This document shows positions 6,924 to 14,482 of a stretch of 14,499 nt of DNA, in pieces. The DNA comes from an uncultured Eubacterium sp. (lineage in GTDB: Bacteria; Bacillota; Clostridia; Lachnospirales; Lachnospiraceae), in contig CANPET010000017.1 of assembly GCA_947573465.1 (NCBI GenBank), forward strand, positions 1 to 14,499. Reading direction: 5' to 3'. Under the pieces are notes generated by a model. It had not been told where the DNA came from and did not search any database. It saw only the letters and a program-made list of their open reading frames with translations. The position numbers and the translations under genes were made by a program. Within the stretch, counting starts at the first letter, position 1; the number at the start of each line of letters is the position of its first letter.

Positions 6924-6997
6924 GAAAACACACCTCCTGATACTTATATTATAATACAGTGCGAGAAAGTACGAAATACAAAAATGAAAAATTTGAC

Positions 6998-7022
6998 AAA
7001 AAAATAAGCCGAAAGTGGCTTA
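6998..7022 (-). terminator. Terminator at the transposase-start end of the IS, facing inward
   Basis: TAAGCC (7005-7010) and GGCTTA (7017-7022) form a 6-bp stem around GAAAGT. On the minus strand it is followed by seven T residues. It lies between the element end and the transposase start, so it would stop transcripts entering the IS from outside, a common way for insertion sequences to avoid impinging transcription. Confidence 0.65.
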
Positions 7023-7054
7023 AATAAAGAGTTTTTTATTATGTAGTTAAAATA

Positions 7055-7067
7055 TAAGTGTCAAAGA
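7055..7067 (+). repeat. Right terminal inverted repeat of the IS relic
   Basis: TAAGTGTCAAAGA is the inverse complement of 5663-5675 apart from one position, and lies just outside the inward-facing terminator. Confidence 0.55.
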
Positions 7068-7114
7068 CCCGTATAGTTTTTATTGACAGTAAATGGAAAA
7101 ATCATCAAAATCCC

Positions 7115-7143
7115 TTGAAAAAAGAAGAAAATCGGAGTAAAAT
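7115..7143 (+). promoter_or_regulatory. Candidate sigma-A promoter of the secreted-protein operon
   Basis: TTGAAA (7115-7120), a 17-bp spacer and TAAAAT (7138-7143) give a plausible vegetative promoter about 155 nt upstream of the ATG at 7306. A different, sigma-D-like pair lies immediately downstream (7148-7174). I cannot decide which is used. Confidence 0.5.
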
Positions 7144-7147
7144 ATAT

Positions 7148-7174
7148 TAAAATACTTTTGTAAATGGCCGAAGG
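7148..7174 (+). promoter_or_regulatory. Possible sigma-28 (sigma-D) type promoter
   Basis: TAAA (7148-7151), 15 bp, then GCCGAAGG (7167-7174) resembles the TAAA-N15-GCCGATAA consensus of the motility sigma factor, matching the first five bases of the -10 element. If real, it would tie expression of the large secreted protein to the motility regulon. TAAA is common in AT-rich DNA, so this is weak. Confidence 0.25.
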
Positions 7175-7183
7175 TATGGACGG

Positions 7184-7242
7184 ATAAGCGGGGACATTAT
7201 AAAGTTTGGAAGCCATTTTGTGTCTAGACAAATAAGCGGGAC
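7184..7242 (+). repeat. Pair of ATAAGCGGG(G)AC direct repeats in the operon leader
   Basis: ATAAGCGGGGAC (7184-7195) and ATAAGCGGGAC (7232-7242) lie 48 bp apart in the untranslated leader of the giant gene. A looser relative, ATAAAGCGGGAA, occurs at 8-19 in the window. A regulatory role is unproven. Confidence 0.4.
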
Positions 7243-7305
7243 TTGGAAAACGACAGAAGAGTATTAAAAAAAAGAAAGGAAAACAGGAAGAAAGGAAGGA
7301 ACAAA

Positions 7306-10300
7306 ATGAAAGGGATTATGAGAAGAGCAATATCTATTGCTCTAGTTTTAGTGATGGTTGTAACATCAGTGACGGTATACAACAACACAGCAAAAGCTGA
7401 TGGAGAATTCATAACAGTTACAGAACCGATGGATAGTACATATGCCTATAAGATAACTACTAACACTCTTGCAGGTTTTTCGAGGTTGAATTTTTATGGA
7501 AATATGTATATGCAGATAATTGGAGATGGCAATTCAAAGATGGGCAATGCCACAATTACTATTAATGGTGAAACTGCTGGTGATGTTGTTTTTGAAAAAA
7601 CAGTATCAGTTACAGGATTTAACCTTAGTAAATTAGCAGATAATAAAGAGTATACAATTGCATTATCAGGTGAAGGTGGAGCCATTACAATTATTTTACA
7701 AAAAGGAACGGTTGAATCAGGTGGAACAACAGCACCAGATCCGACTTCGGGCAACACAGGGGAAGATTATTCGGGATTGAGTTTTACTGAAGTCAGTGAT
7801 ATGAATGGTACGTATGCGTGGCATCTGCAAGAGAATAGCATAACAGGCTTCGATGGAACCCCACAGTTTTATGACAATAATTATATGAAATTAGCATATT
7901 CTGGCGACAATACACAGGCGGACACCAAAATCACGGTAGACGGTGTAGCAAAGACGGTCAATGATCCGGAAGTACATGAAATGGCTAATGGTATGACCAC
8001 CTTTTTACTGTCAGCATTATCGGATAATGCCTATCACAAATTGGAAGTTAAAACAACTACAGGAAGTGCTGTTATTATACTTCAAAAGGGAACACCGACA
8101 ACACAGGCACCGACAACACAGGCACCGACAACAACACAGGCACCGACAACAACACAGGCACCGACAACAACGCCGGCACCTACAACAACACAGACACCGG
8201 AAACGACTTCGGGCAACACAGGGGATCCGTATAAAGAGCTGAATTGGGAGAAAGTGACTGGCAGCACAGAGTATGAAGTTGCTTTCATTACACCAAAAAC
8301 AGGAATGAGTTTTGAAAGGAAAGAATATGAATCTGGCAACGAAAGAGTATTTTTAACATTCGCCTATAATGCAGGTGCTGGGTATGATCCGAAGTATACA
8401 AATATAAAATTAAATGGTACTCTAATTGCTGACGATACTATGCACAATGTAGGTGGTAATTGGCTAGGATTTTTAGATAGTGAATTAGAAGAAAATGCAT
8501 ATAATGTAGTCACAGGAACTACTAATGGTGGAAAAGAATTTAGTTTTGTTATTAAAAGGGGAAATCCGGGCACAACATCGGAAACAACAACACCAGTGGA
8601 AACAACACCGGAAACAACAACGAAGACACTGGAGACAACAACTTCAGGTGGCACAGAGGATCAATATAAAGACCTGAACTGGACGAGTGTAGAAGGAACA
8701 GATATATCTGTTGCGCCGGTGGAAGACTTTCCGTTTAGTAAAATTGAAAAACTTCCAGAGGGAAAAATTCTGTTAGAAGTAGGTGTAAATATGGGAACTT
8801 ATCCTATAGAACCTAATTACAGAGATGTAAAACTTAACGGAAATCCAGCTTCAAGTGAGTATTATACATCAGGTGCAGCGTTTTACATTCCGGCAAATTA
8901 TGCAGAATTAGAAGAGGACGCATATAATGTGGTTGAAGCAATTGATAACCGTGGAAAGGTATTCCATTTTGTAATTCGAAGAGGAGAACCAGGCAAGCCA
9001 AATTACAAACCAAAGGGGCTTGTTGCGAGTCAGCAGGCAGGTACAAATAACGTAATTATTAATTGGAATGATCCAAGGACGACGGAAGGTGTTGCAGGAT
9101 ATACTGTAAAAATTGGCAGCGATACAATTGTTGATTTGACAACAGAAAAATCTTATACACATACTATGGGCGATTTTCCAAGTGGAAGTTACAACGTAAC
9201 AGTTAGTTCAGTTGATTCAGAAGGTAGTATTCTTGATTCTGCAACAACAACATTTAACTATAAGGATCCGGAATCGGTCGACAGTAAACTTTCAGTTACT
9301 TACCTTTGGGAAGGGCTGCGAAGAGAAAACCTGTATTGGACACCAGTAGCAAATGCTACAGGATATGCGGATGGAAGATTATGTCAGACAGTAACTGCAG
9401 CAGAAGCAAAAATAGTAAAAATAAGAACAGAGACAAAAAATATAGAAGGTAGAGAAAAATTAATAGCAACAGAAGATGCGAACGGAGAAGAGAACATAAA
9501 GTTAGAATTGCGTGCATTTGAATATGCTCATATGAATGAGGACCAGACTCAACAAACAACTATCGGTTTGCATACAACTAAGATTGTAGCACTGTTTGAT
9601 GACGAAGAGGCTCCGGCATTTGAGGAGATAAAAAACAAAAGTGTAATTGGTACAGATACTTTTAACTTATATGTAAATTATATCTTCGGTAGATATACGG
9701 ATGTGTGGAATCAAAACAAACAGAAATCATTATGGGCATTTACAGTCAATGAAACGAATTTTGATAAAGACCCTTACACTCAGGCGGAGGGTTGTATTGA
9801 ACCAGCTAAAGCACAAGCAGAATTTCAATGGGATGGTACTGCAAAATTAACAATTGAAAGTACAGGTAGGCATAAGGGATATACGAGTGCAGCTGAGCCG
9901 GGAGATCAGGTATGGATGATTAAAGTAGGTTCTTATAATATACCGTGTCCAGAAAACGAACAAGTGCATGTGGAATACGATATATATGGACCGAAAGCAT
10001 TAGCGGAACAGAATAAAACAATATATGTTAAAATCTGTGCCGATGAGGCGAACGAAAATGGATATATTAACGACAATGTTTATATTCCTGACAAAGATCG
10101 TCCGGGAATCGAAATATTAAAATTTGAATTTACTGAAGATGGTGAAGGAGCAGTTGCCCATTTCTCAGAGCAGTTTTATTCTAAATACCATGAATATGAT
10201 TTGTTATTCGGTATCGGTATGCTTCAGTTACCGGATGATACGAATAAAGAACCTATAGAATTAACTTTTACAGATCCACAGGTAAACTCTACTTATGGAA

Positions 10301-13182
10301 TTGAAAAAGTAAATGCCGCAGTGGTATACCCTGAGGGCGCATGTAATGCCTGGAATCACTCAATTTTTGTTAACTGGGTTACTGAGGTGCCGGAAAGATT
10401 AGAGAAAGATTATTCATATCAGGTTTGGATTGGTCCGGAGAATGCCGACGATAAGGATTTAGTATTGGCAAAACCAGCTAACAGTGAAGCAGTTGAACCG
10501 GGACAGAACTATATACCAAATGTGGCGGGAACTGAAGGAACGGCGGAAGACCCATGGTACGGACATGGAAAATATAAAGTGCAGGTTCGAAGTTTTTATC
10601 ATGGTACGGAGACTGATAGAAAGTCGACAACGGTTGACATTAAGGACCGTAATGACATGCAGTCGGATTTGGTAATTAGCAAAATAACAGTAACTCCAAA
10701 AGCGAATGGTGAAAATCACTATATTGGGGAGGAAATAGATGTAAATATAACAGTTAAAAACCTCAGTAAAAATCCTGCAAAAACGATAGAAGGTAAAGAA
10801 ACTGAACCGCTTAGAATAAATTTAGATGTGTTTATATCGCAGAATGAAAGAGTTGAGGGAGAGAAGAAAGATGAAACCCATTCTATAGGTAGTGTTGAAA
10901 TTGAACCTGTTGACAAGGTCTATGTAGGCGCAGGAGAAGAAATAACAAAAACAATCCGATGTAGGATAAATGGAGATCATGACCGAAAGATTAAGGGAGT
11001 AGGTACCTGGCGATATCCTGTGAGAGCAACAATTGATAATAATCCGAATGATGAGAAAAAACAATTTGTTACACTAGAGGATAACTATGAGAACAATGAA
11101 CACAGTGAAACATACATCTTTGCACTGCCACCAAGTACGATTACATTCGGTCATGATAAAGAAGGCAAAGTGATTACTACATGGCCACAGTCTGAAAGAG
11201 CAGAATACTACATAATGGAGTATACACTCAATGGGGAAAAAGTGAGATATGACATAGAAGACAAGACGGAAGCTGATACAGGACATATCCTTCTGAAAGA
11301 AGGAAAAGAGGTTGTGTTGCCGAGTGGAACGGATATTACAGTATGGTCCAGACGTGCAAATGGAGCGGAAGTTATTAGAGCCAAAGGAACAGCACTGGCA
11401 GATTTGAAGATAAGTGGTGCGGAACTAAATGGAACAGCACTGACTGTAAATGGAGAGAGTGCTGATAATACGGCCACTCTGGAAGGTGGAAATGTTTATG
11501 CTAATAAAAATAACGAACTTAAAGTTAAGGTTGTTAATGTTGGATATGCAAGAGCAGAACTTCCGGAAGGAAAGGATTGGGGTCTGTGTGTTGGTGGTAA
11601 ATCTGTAAGTAGTACATCAGATGCAACTACATTGGACCCATTGGCAGAAACTGATGTTACAGGAACATTTGCAGGAAGTGATTATACCGCTTCGCCAGAC
11701 ATTCAGACAATTAAAGTAGATATTGATAATGCATCTCAAGAAAATGGTAGTGGAAATATACCTGAAGTAGATGACGAAGATGGAAACGCGAATACAAGAA
11801 ACAACTTTGCAACGATAAAAGTTATGGTTGCAACGGGAGAAGGCTGGAGAACTGTTGGAGAGGATTTGAATGTTTTAGTAGGAACAGGAGAAGGAGCAGC
11901 TACAGTATCAGCAAAATTCTCATTCTATGATGAACCAAATGTATCGCAAGTGGCAAGTGTCGTTAGCTCTGAAGGTAAATATCTGGAATTTGCAGGTAAT
12001 TCAAGCTTTAGTGAATCTAAAGGAGAGGTAAGTGTAAAAATTTCAAAAGGTGTAGAAAACGAAGAGCAATTGGTTGACACGAACTTTGCAGCGAGTGATT
12101 ATGTAACAGCTACAAGTACAGAAGAGACTGGTGGTAGCGTAAAGGCTGATATAACGTCTCAGTTCAATGCAGGATATAAGATTACTTATTATCTGGTTAA
12201 GATTACTAAGGGCAATGCGGAATATACTGTTAAGATGAAGACAGAGGTAACACCGGGTAATGTGAAAGTAAAAGCACTCCAGATGAATACAGCTACATCA
12301 GAAGGTGCGGTTTCAGAGTTCAATCCTTCATTTAGAATTGTATCAGAAGCTGGCAGAGCTATTAAATCAGGAGATGTTACTGAGATAACAGAAGGTTCCA
12401 AAAAGATAGAAAACTATCCAATTAGCACGATTGAGAAGTTTGGTACGCTGTATACAACAAATACGGGTGCAACGACAGATAATATGGTATTGGGAAATGA
12501 CTATACTGGAACAGGTGAAGTTTCTAATGGAATATATGCATATGAAGCAACATCGAAAGGAAAATTGAAAAACTGGTCAGGCGCAGATGACAAGAATTCT
12601 GATTATTATGCATTGACATTTAGGAGCAAGGTATATTCTCTTAATATGCTTGATACAAGGTATACAGTACGTGCCTATGCAAAACTTTCAAGTGGAGATA
12701 TTGTATATGGTGATAATGTGGTAACAACAAGTGTTTATAATATTGCAGAGGTATTGTATAATGAAAATAAGATGAGTAGTCAGGCATCACATGATTTCTT
12801 ATATGACAATGTATTAAATATTGTAACGATTAAGAACCTGAGAACACAGATTGCAAATAAGATGATTGACGAGTTAAGTGTTACTACAAAAGAGGACCTG
12901 AATTATACACTTATTAATAATATGTATAAAGATTTATATCGTTATATTAATTTCTCCGGTGTATATAGGAAGGATGATGATGGTCAGGAAATTAACTATT
13001 ATCAACGTGGAGTATTTAAATGTAAAACACCAACAGATAATGAGACAAATCTGCTTGCAGCTTTGAACCAGAAAGGAAATTCGGCATACACTTCTATAGC
13101 CGAGTGGATTGAAAAGAAAGGATACTTCTATTCGAAACAGGAATGGAGAAACATTCCGGTTGTATCAGGAGAGAATGTATAG
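7306..13182 (+). CDS. Giant exported multidomain protein with FN3- and CARDB-like domains
   Basis: The 1958-residue product starts at ATG 7306 (GGAAGGA at 7294-7300); the upstream in-frame TTG at 7243 has no ribosome binding site and would bury the signal peptide. Residues 1-31 are a classical signal peptide ending AKA, cut before DGEF. Then come four related modules of about 110 residues (about 32-140, 150-262, 308-421, 451-560), each ending in an IILQKG or FVIKRG-type strand. Modules 2-3 and 3-4 are separated by Thr/Pro linkers (263-307 and 422-450). An FN3-like domain (about 563-654) follows, then beta-rich sequence of unknown family. A CARDB-like domain (about 1118-1272), a second FN3-like stretch (1275-1365) and a second CARDB-like region (1364-1512) come next. 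Residues 1656-1840 are a module shared with the 254-aa protein encoded downstream; a 118-residue tail ends without LPXTG, dockerin, SLH or membrane anchor. It is likely secreted or loosely surface-bound, perhaps an adhesin or glycan binder; no catalytic motif was seen. Confidence 0.9.
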   Translation: MKGIMRRAISIALVLVMVVTSVTVYNNTAKADGEFITVTEPMDSTYAYKITTNTLAGFSRLNFYGNMYMQIIGDGNSKMGNATITINGETAGDVVFEKTVSVTGFNLSKLADNKEYTIALSGEGGAITIILQKGTVESGGTTAPDPTSGNTGEDYSGLSFTEVSDMNGTYAWHLQENSITGFDGTPQFYDNNYMKLAYSGDNTQADTKITVDGVAKTVNDPEVHEMANGMTTFLLSALSDNAYHKLEVKTTTGSAVIILQKGTPTTQAPTTQAPTTTQAPTTTQAPTTTPAPTTTQTPETTSGNTGDPYKELNWEKVTGSTEYEVAFITPKTGMSFERKEYESGNERVFLTFAYNAGAGYDPKYTNIKLNGTLIADDTMHNVGGNWLGFLDSELEENAYNVVTGTTNGGKEFSFVIKRGNPGTTSETTTPVETTPETTTKTLETTTSGGTEDQYKDLNWTSVEGTDISVAPVEDFPFSKIEKLPEGKILLEVGVNMGTYPIEPNYRDVKLNGNPASSEYYTSGAAFYIPANYAELEEDAYNVVEAIDNRGKVFHFVIRRGEPGKPNYKPKGLVASQQAGTNNVIINWNDPRTTEGVAGYTVKIGSDTIVDLTTEKSYTHTMGDFPSGSYNVTVSSVDSEGSILDSATTTFNYKDPESVDSKLSVTYLWEGLRRENLYWTPVANATGYADGRLCQTVTAAEAKIVKIRTETKNIEGREKLIATEDANGEENIKLELRAFEYAHMNEDQTQQTTIGLHTTKIVALFDDEEAPAFEEIKNKSVIGTDTFNLYVNYIFGRYTDVWNQNKQKSLWAFTVNETNFDKDPYTQAEGCIEPAKAQAEFQWDGTAKLTIESTGRHKGYTSAAEPGDQVWMIKVGSYNIPCPENEQVHVEYDIYGPKALAEQNKTIYVKICADEANENGYINDNVYIPDKDRPGIEILKFEFTEDGEGAVAHFSEQFYSKYHEYDLLFGIGMLQLPDDTNKEPIELTFTDPQVNSTYGIEKVNAAVVYPEGACNAWNHSIFVNWVTEVPERLEKDYSYQVWIGPENADDKDLVLAKPANSEAVEPGQNYIPNVAGTEGTAEDPWYGHGKYKVQVRSFYHGTETDRKSTTVDIKDRNDMQSDLVISKITVTPKANGENHYIGEEIDVNITVKNLSKNPAKTIEGKETEPLRINLDVFISQNERVEGEKKDETHSIGSVEIEPVDKVYVGAGEEITKTIRCRINGDHDRKIKGVGTWRYPVRATIDNNPNDEKKQFVTLEDNYENNEHSETYIFALPPSTITFGHDKEGKVITTWPQSERAEYYIMEYTLNGEKVRYDIEDKTEADTGHILLKEGKEVVLPSGTDITVWSRRANGAEVIRAKGTALADLKISGAELNGTALTVNGESADNTATLEGGNVYANKNNELKVKVVNVGYARAELPEGKDWGLCVGGKSVSSTSDATTLDPLAETDVTGTFAGSDYTASPDIQTIKVDIDNASQENGSGNIPEVDDEDGNANTRNNFATIKVMVATGEGWRTVGEDLNVLVGTGEGAATVSAKFSFYDEPNVSQVASVVSSEGKYLEFAGNSSFSESKGEVSVKISKGVENEEQLVDTNFAASDYVTATSTEETGGSVKADITSQFNAGYKITYYLVKITKGNAEYTVKMKTEVTPGNVKVKALQMNTATSEGAVSEFNPSFRIVSEAGRAIKSGDVTEITEGSKKIENYPISTIEKFGTLYTTNTGATTDNMVLGNDYTGTGEVSNGIYAYEATSKGKLKNWSGADDKNSDYYALTFRSKVYSLNMLDTRYTVRAYAKLSSGDIVYGDNVVTTSVYNIAEVLYNENKMSSQASHDFLYDNVLNIVTIKNLRTQIANKMIDELSVTTKEDLNYTLINNMYKDLYRYINFSGVYRKDDDGQEINYYQRGVFKCKTPTDNETNLLAALNQKGNSAYTSIAEWIEKKGYFYSKQEWRNIPVVSGENV
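8095..8196 (+). repeat. In-gene minisatellite encoding a Thr/Pro/Gln linker
   Basis: Six tandem units follow the pattern CCGACAAC(AAC)ACAGGCA: two of 15 bp (8095-8109, 8110-8124) and four of 18 bp (8125-8142, 8143-8160, 8161-8178, 8179-8196), the last two diverged. They encode PTTQA and PTTTQA repeats. All units are multiples of three, so copy-number change alters linker length without breaking the frame. Confidence 0.92.
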
Positions 13183-13225
13183 TAATCTGATAAAAATCAG
13201 TAAGTGTATGTTAGGAGGGATAAAT

Positions 13226-13405
13226 ATGAGAAAGATGGAGAAATACGAGACTCCGGAAATTGAAATCACTAAATTTGAAATCGCAAGAGGCATTATGGAA
13301 GGACCAGGATTTGGAGAAGAAACCGGTACTGGTGGTGATATAGCTGATGTTGAAAATTCTACTGTAGCATCAGAGCCGGATGGAGGACCGGAGTTAGGAT
13401 TATAA
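13226..13405 (+). CDS. Small acidic Gly-rich peptide, leader-like N-terminus
   Basis: This is a 59-residue product of unknown function. The start at 13226 has an excellent AGGAGGG (13213-13219) 6 nt upstream, whereas the open frame's upstream extension only overlaps the giant gene in another frame. The N-terminus MRKMEKYETPEIEITKFE looks like the Y-E-x-P-x-I/V-E-I/V-x-x-F leader of short Clostridial peptides that I recall but that, to my knowledge, lack a defined role. The C-terminal part is acidic and Gly-rich (10 Gly in all), with TGTGGD and EPDGGPELG, and has no Cys, no hydrophobic signal peptide and no membrane segment. It begins 43 bp after the giant secreted-protein gene and ends 55 bp before another secreted-protein gene, so it is probably cotranscribed with both. 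It could be a ribosomally made, modified or exported peptide, or a small partner of the neighbours. No modification enzyme is in the window. Confidence 0.75.
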   Translation: MRKMEKYETPEIEITKFEIARGIMEGPGFGEETGTGGDIADVENSTVASEPDGGPELGL

Positions 13406-13460
13406 TGGAATGAAGGTTATATATAGTAATTTTTAAGAGTTCATAGAAAGGGGTAAATTT

Positions 13461-14225
13461 ATGAATAAAAAGTTTCATAGAGTTAGTACAGTGTTGGTTG
13501 CAATTGCAATAATAGCAGGAAGTGCTATCGGATTGAATATTAATAGCGTGAAGGCGGACACTGTATTAACAAGCCCCTTGATTTCTGTTGTAGGATATCA
13601 GATTAAAACCAATGTTACAGCACAAGAGCGGGTTTCCTTCAGGACAGTGTGTAAGGCTCCGGATAAGGGAAGTGTTATTACTGTTGATGGAAAGAATTAT
13701 ACCATAACAGATTTGGGAACAATATATGTAAAGGACCCTCATAGAAGTGGGTCAAATAGCAAGAATGTTTTAAACAAATCCTATACGCTTTTGGATTCTG
13801 TTCCGTGTGAAGAATACGGCATAGAAAATCAACCATTTAAATATATTGGTAAAAGCATGTATAAAGGTACATATCTGACGTTTGGATATGTTGCCACAGA
13901 GATTGGCACAATTGAAAAAAAAGAAGGATATACGACTTACGTCAGAACATTAACAAATATGGACTCTTTTGTTATGAATTCTTTGTTGGTAAGAGCTTTT
14001 GCAGAAGCTGTAGATGAAGAGGGAGGTCATGTAATTATATATGGTGAACTTGCATCTCAGACATCTGTAGCGAATATAGCAAATCAGACTTACAAGAAGA
14101 GCATGGCACAGAACAAAGAGGGACATGAATACTTGTTTGACAGTATTCTTCATATACTGCCTTCCAATCATCCATTTTATGTGGATGAGCCTGTAGAGTA
14201 TGGATGGGGAGCAGTGATAGAGTAA
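13461..14225 (+). CDS. Exported protein homologous to the C-terminal module of the giant protein
   Basis: The 254-residue product has a signal peptide (residues 1-32) with a hydrophobic core VLVAIAIIAGSAIGL and VKA cleavage before DTVL. The AAAGGGG site lies about 7 nt upstream of the ATG. Residues 44-234 align along their length with residues 1656-1840 of the giant protein. Shared anchors are GYQIKTN / ALQMNTA, SFRTVCKA / SFRIVSEA, LGTIYV / FGTLYT, VRAFAEA / VRAYAKL, IIYGELASQTSVANIAN / IVYGDNVVTTSVYNIAE, and YLFDSILHIL / FLYDNVLNIV. The module belongs to no family I can name. After cleavage two Cys remain (C64, C116). The protein lacks the giant's 118-residue extra tail and has its own short end HPFYVDEPVEYGWGAVIE. 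As last gene of the apparent operon, it is followed only by a weak hairpin. I infer an extracellular structural or binding role, perhaps paired with the giant protein. Confidence 0.88.
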   Translation: MNKKFHRVSTVLVAIAIIAGSAIGLNINSVKADTVLTSPLISVVGYQIKTNVTAQERVSFRTVCKAPDKGSVITVDGKNYTITDLGTIYVKDPHRSGSNSKNVLNKSYTLLDSVPCEEYGIENQPFKYIGKSMYKGTYLTFGYVATEIGTIEKKEGYTTYVRTLTNMDSFVMNSLLVRAFAEAVDEEGGHVIIYGELASQTSVANIANQTYKKSMAQNKEGHEYLFDSILHILPSNHPFYVDEPVEYGWGAVIE

Positions 14226-14231
14226 AAACTG

Positions 14232-14252
14232 ATAAGCAGTTGCATTGCTTAT
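14232..14252 (+). terminator. Weak hairpin after the secreted-protein operon
   Basis: ATAAGCA (14232-14238) and TGCTTAT (14246-14252) pair perfectly around a 7-nt loop, 7 bp after the stop codon. No T-tract follows (AAATATATAACA), so it is a poor intrinsic terminator and may only protect the mRNA 3' end. Confidence 0.35.
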
Positions 14253-14289
14253 AAATATATAACAAAAATAGGCAAATGAAAAAATAGTC

Positions 14290-14318
14290 TTGACACTGCC
14301 CGTCAGTTATGGTAATAT
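14290..14318 (+). promoter_or_regulatory. Promoter of the tRNA-Leu gene
   Basis: TTGACA (14290-14295), a 17-bp spacer and TAATAT (14313-14318) give a strong vegetative promoter ending 21 bp before the tRNA 5' end. Confidence 0.8.
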
Positions 14319-14339
14319 TTTTCTTGCGTCAAATCGCAT

Positions 14340-14424
14340 GCGGAAGTGTCGGAACTGGCAGACGAGCAAGACTAAGGATCTTGTGGGCATTGCGCTCGTG
14401 TGGGTTCAAGTCCCATCTTCCGCA
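14340..14424 (+). tRNA. tRNA-Leu, anticodon AAG
   Basis: The cloverleaf is complete. The acceptor stem is GCGGAAG (14340-14346) with CTTCCGC (14417-14423) and discriminator A at 14424, as required for leucine tRNAs. The D-arm contains GGAACTGGCAGACG. The anticodon stem is CAAGA (14367-14371) with TCTTG (14379-14383), and the loop CTAAGGA places AAG at 14374-14376. A long class II variable arm follows, and the T-loop is TTCAAGT. CCA is not encoded. Anticodon AAG reads CTT codons and, if A34 is deaminated to inosine, others as well. Confidence 0.93.
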
Positions 14425-14437
14425 TTTGCTTTTTGAG

Positions 14438-14463
14438 ATGGAAGTCAATGGACTTCCATTTTT
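14438..14463 (+). terminator. Intrinsic terminator after tRNA-Leu
   Basis: ATGGAAGTC (14438-14446) and GACTTCCAT (14451-14459) form a perfect 9-bp stem with an AATG loop, followed by TTTTC. It lies 14 bp after the tRNA 3' end. Confidence 0.85.
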
Positions 14464-14482
14464 CATAAAAGCATATATTTAA

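Larger units (their letters stand above)
5659..7070 (-). mobile_element. Degenerate IS1634-like insertion sequence
   Basis: A relic of about 1.4 kb contains a multiply deleted IS4-superfamily (IS1634-like) transposase on the minus strand. Candidate ends are imperfect inverted repeats: TCTTTGACAGTTA (5663-5675) and TAAGTGTCAAAGA (7055-7067), 12 of 13 matching in inverted orientation, flanked outward by CCC on both sides in different phase. I could not identify a target-site duplication, so the exact boundaries are uncertain. Intact elements of this family are around 1.9-2 kb, so some 0.5 kb has been lost. Confidence 0.75.

Noticed and set aside
7243..7305. TTG start and Lys/Arg-rich extension for the giant protein
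   Set aside because: No ribosome binding site, and it would place 21 charged residues before the signal peptide.
7071..7305. c-di-GMP or other known riboswitch in the giant-gene leader
   Set aside because: I looked for the conserved GEMM and other common aptamer motifs and saw none; only the G-rich direct repeats stand out.
8095..8196. CRISPR-like repeat array
   Set aside because: Units are contiguous with no unique spacers and encode PTTTQA in frame with a secreted protein.
8027..8242. His/Arg/Gln-rich 71-aa open frame on the plus strand
   Set aside because: It is the out-of-frame reading of the Thr/Pro minisatellite inside the giant gene; no ribosome binding site and repeat-driven composition.
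8082..8339. Val-rich minus-strand open frame
   Set aside because: Antisense shadow of the same minisatellite and its downstream sequence; no start signals.
13109..13225. N-terminal extension of the small peptide gene
   Set aside because: It overlaps the giant gene in another frame, while the ATG at 13226 has a strong AGGAGGG site at correct spacing.
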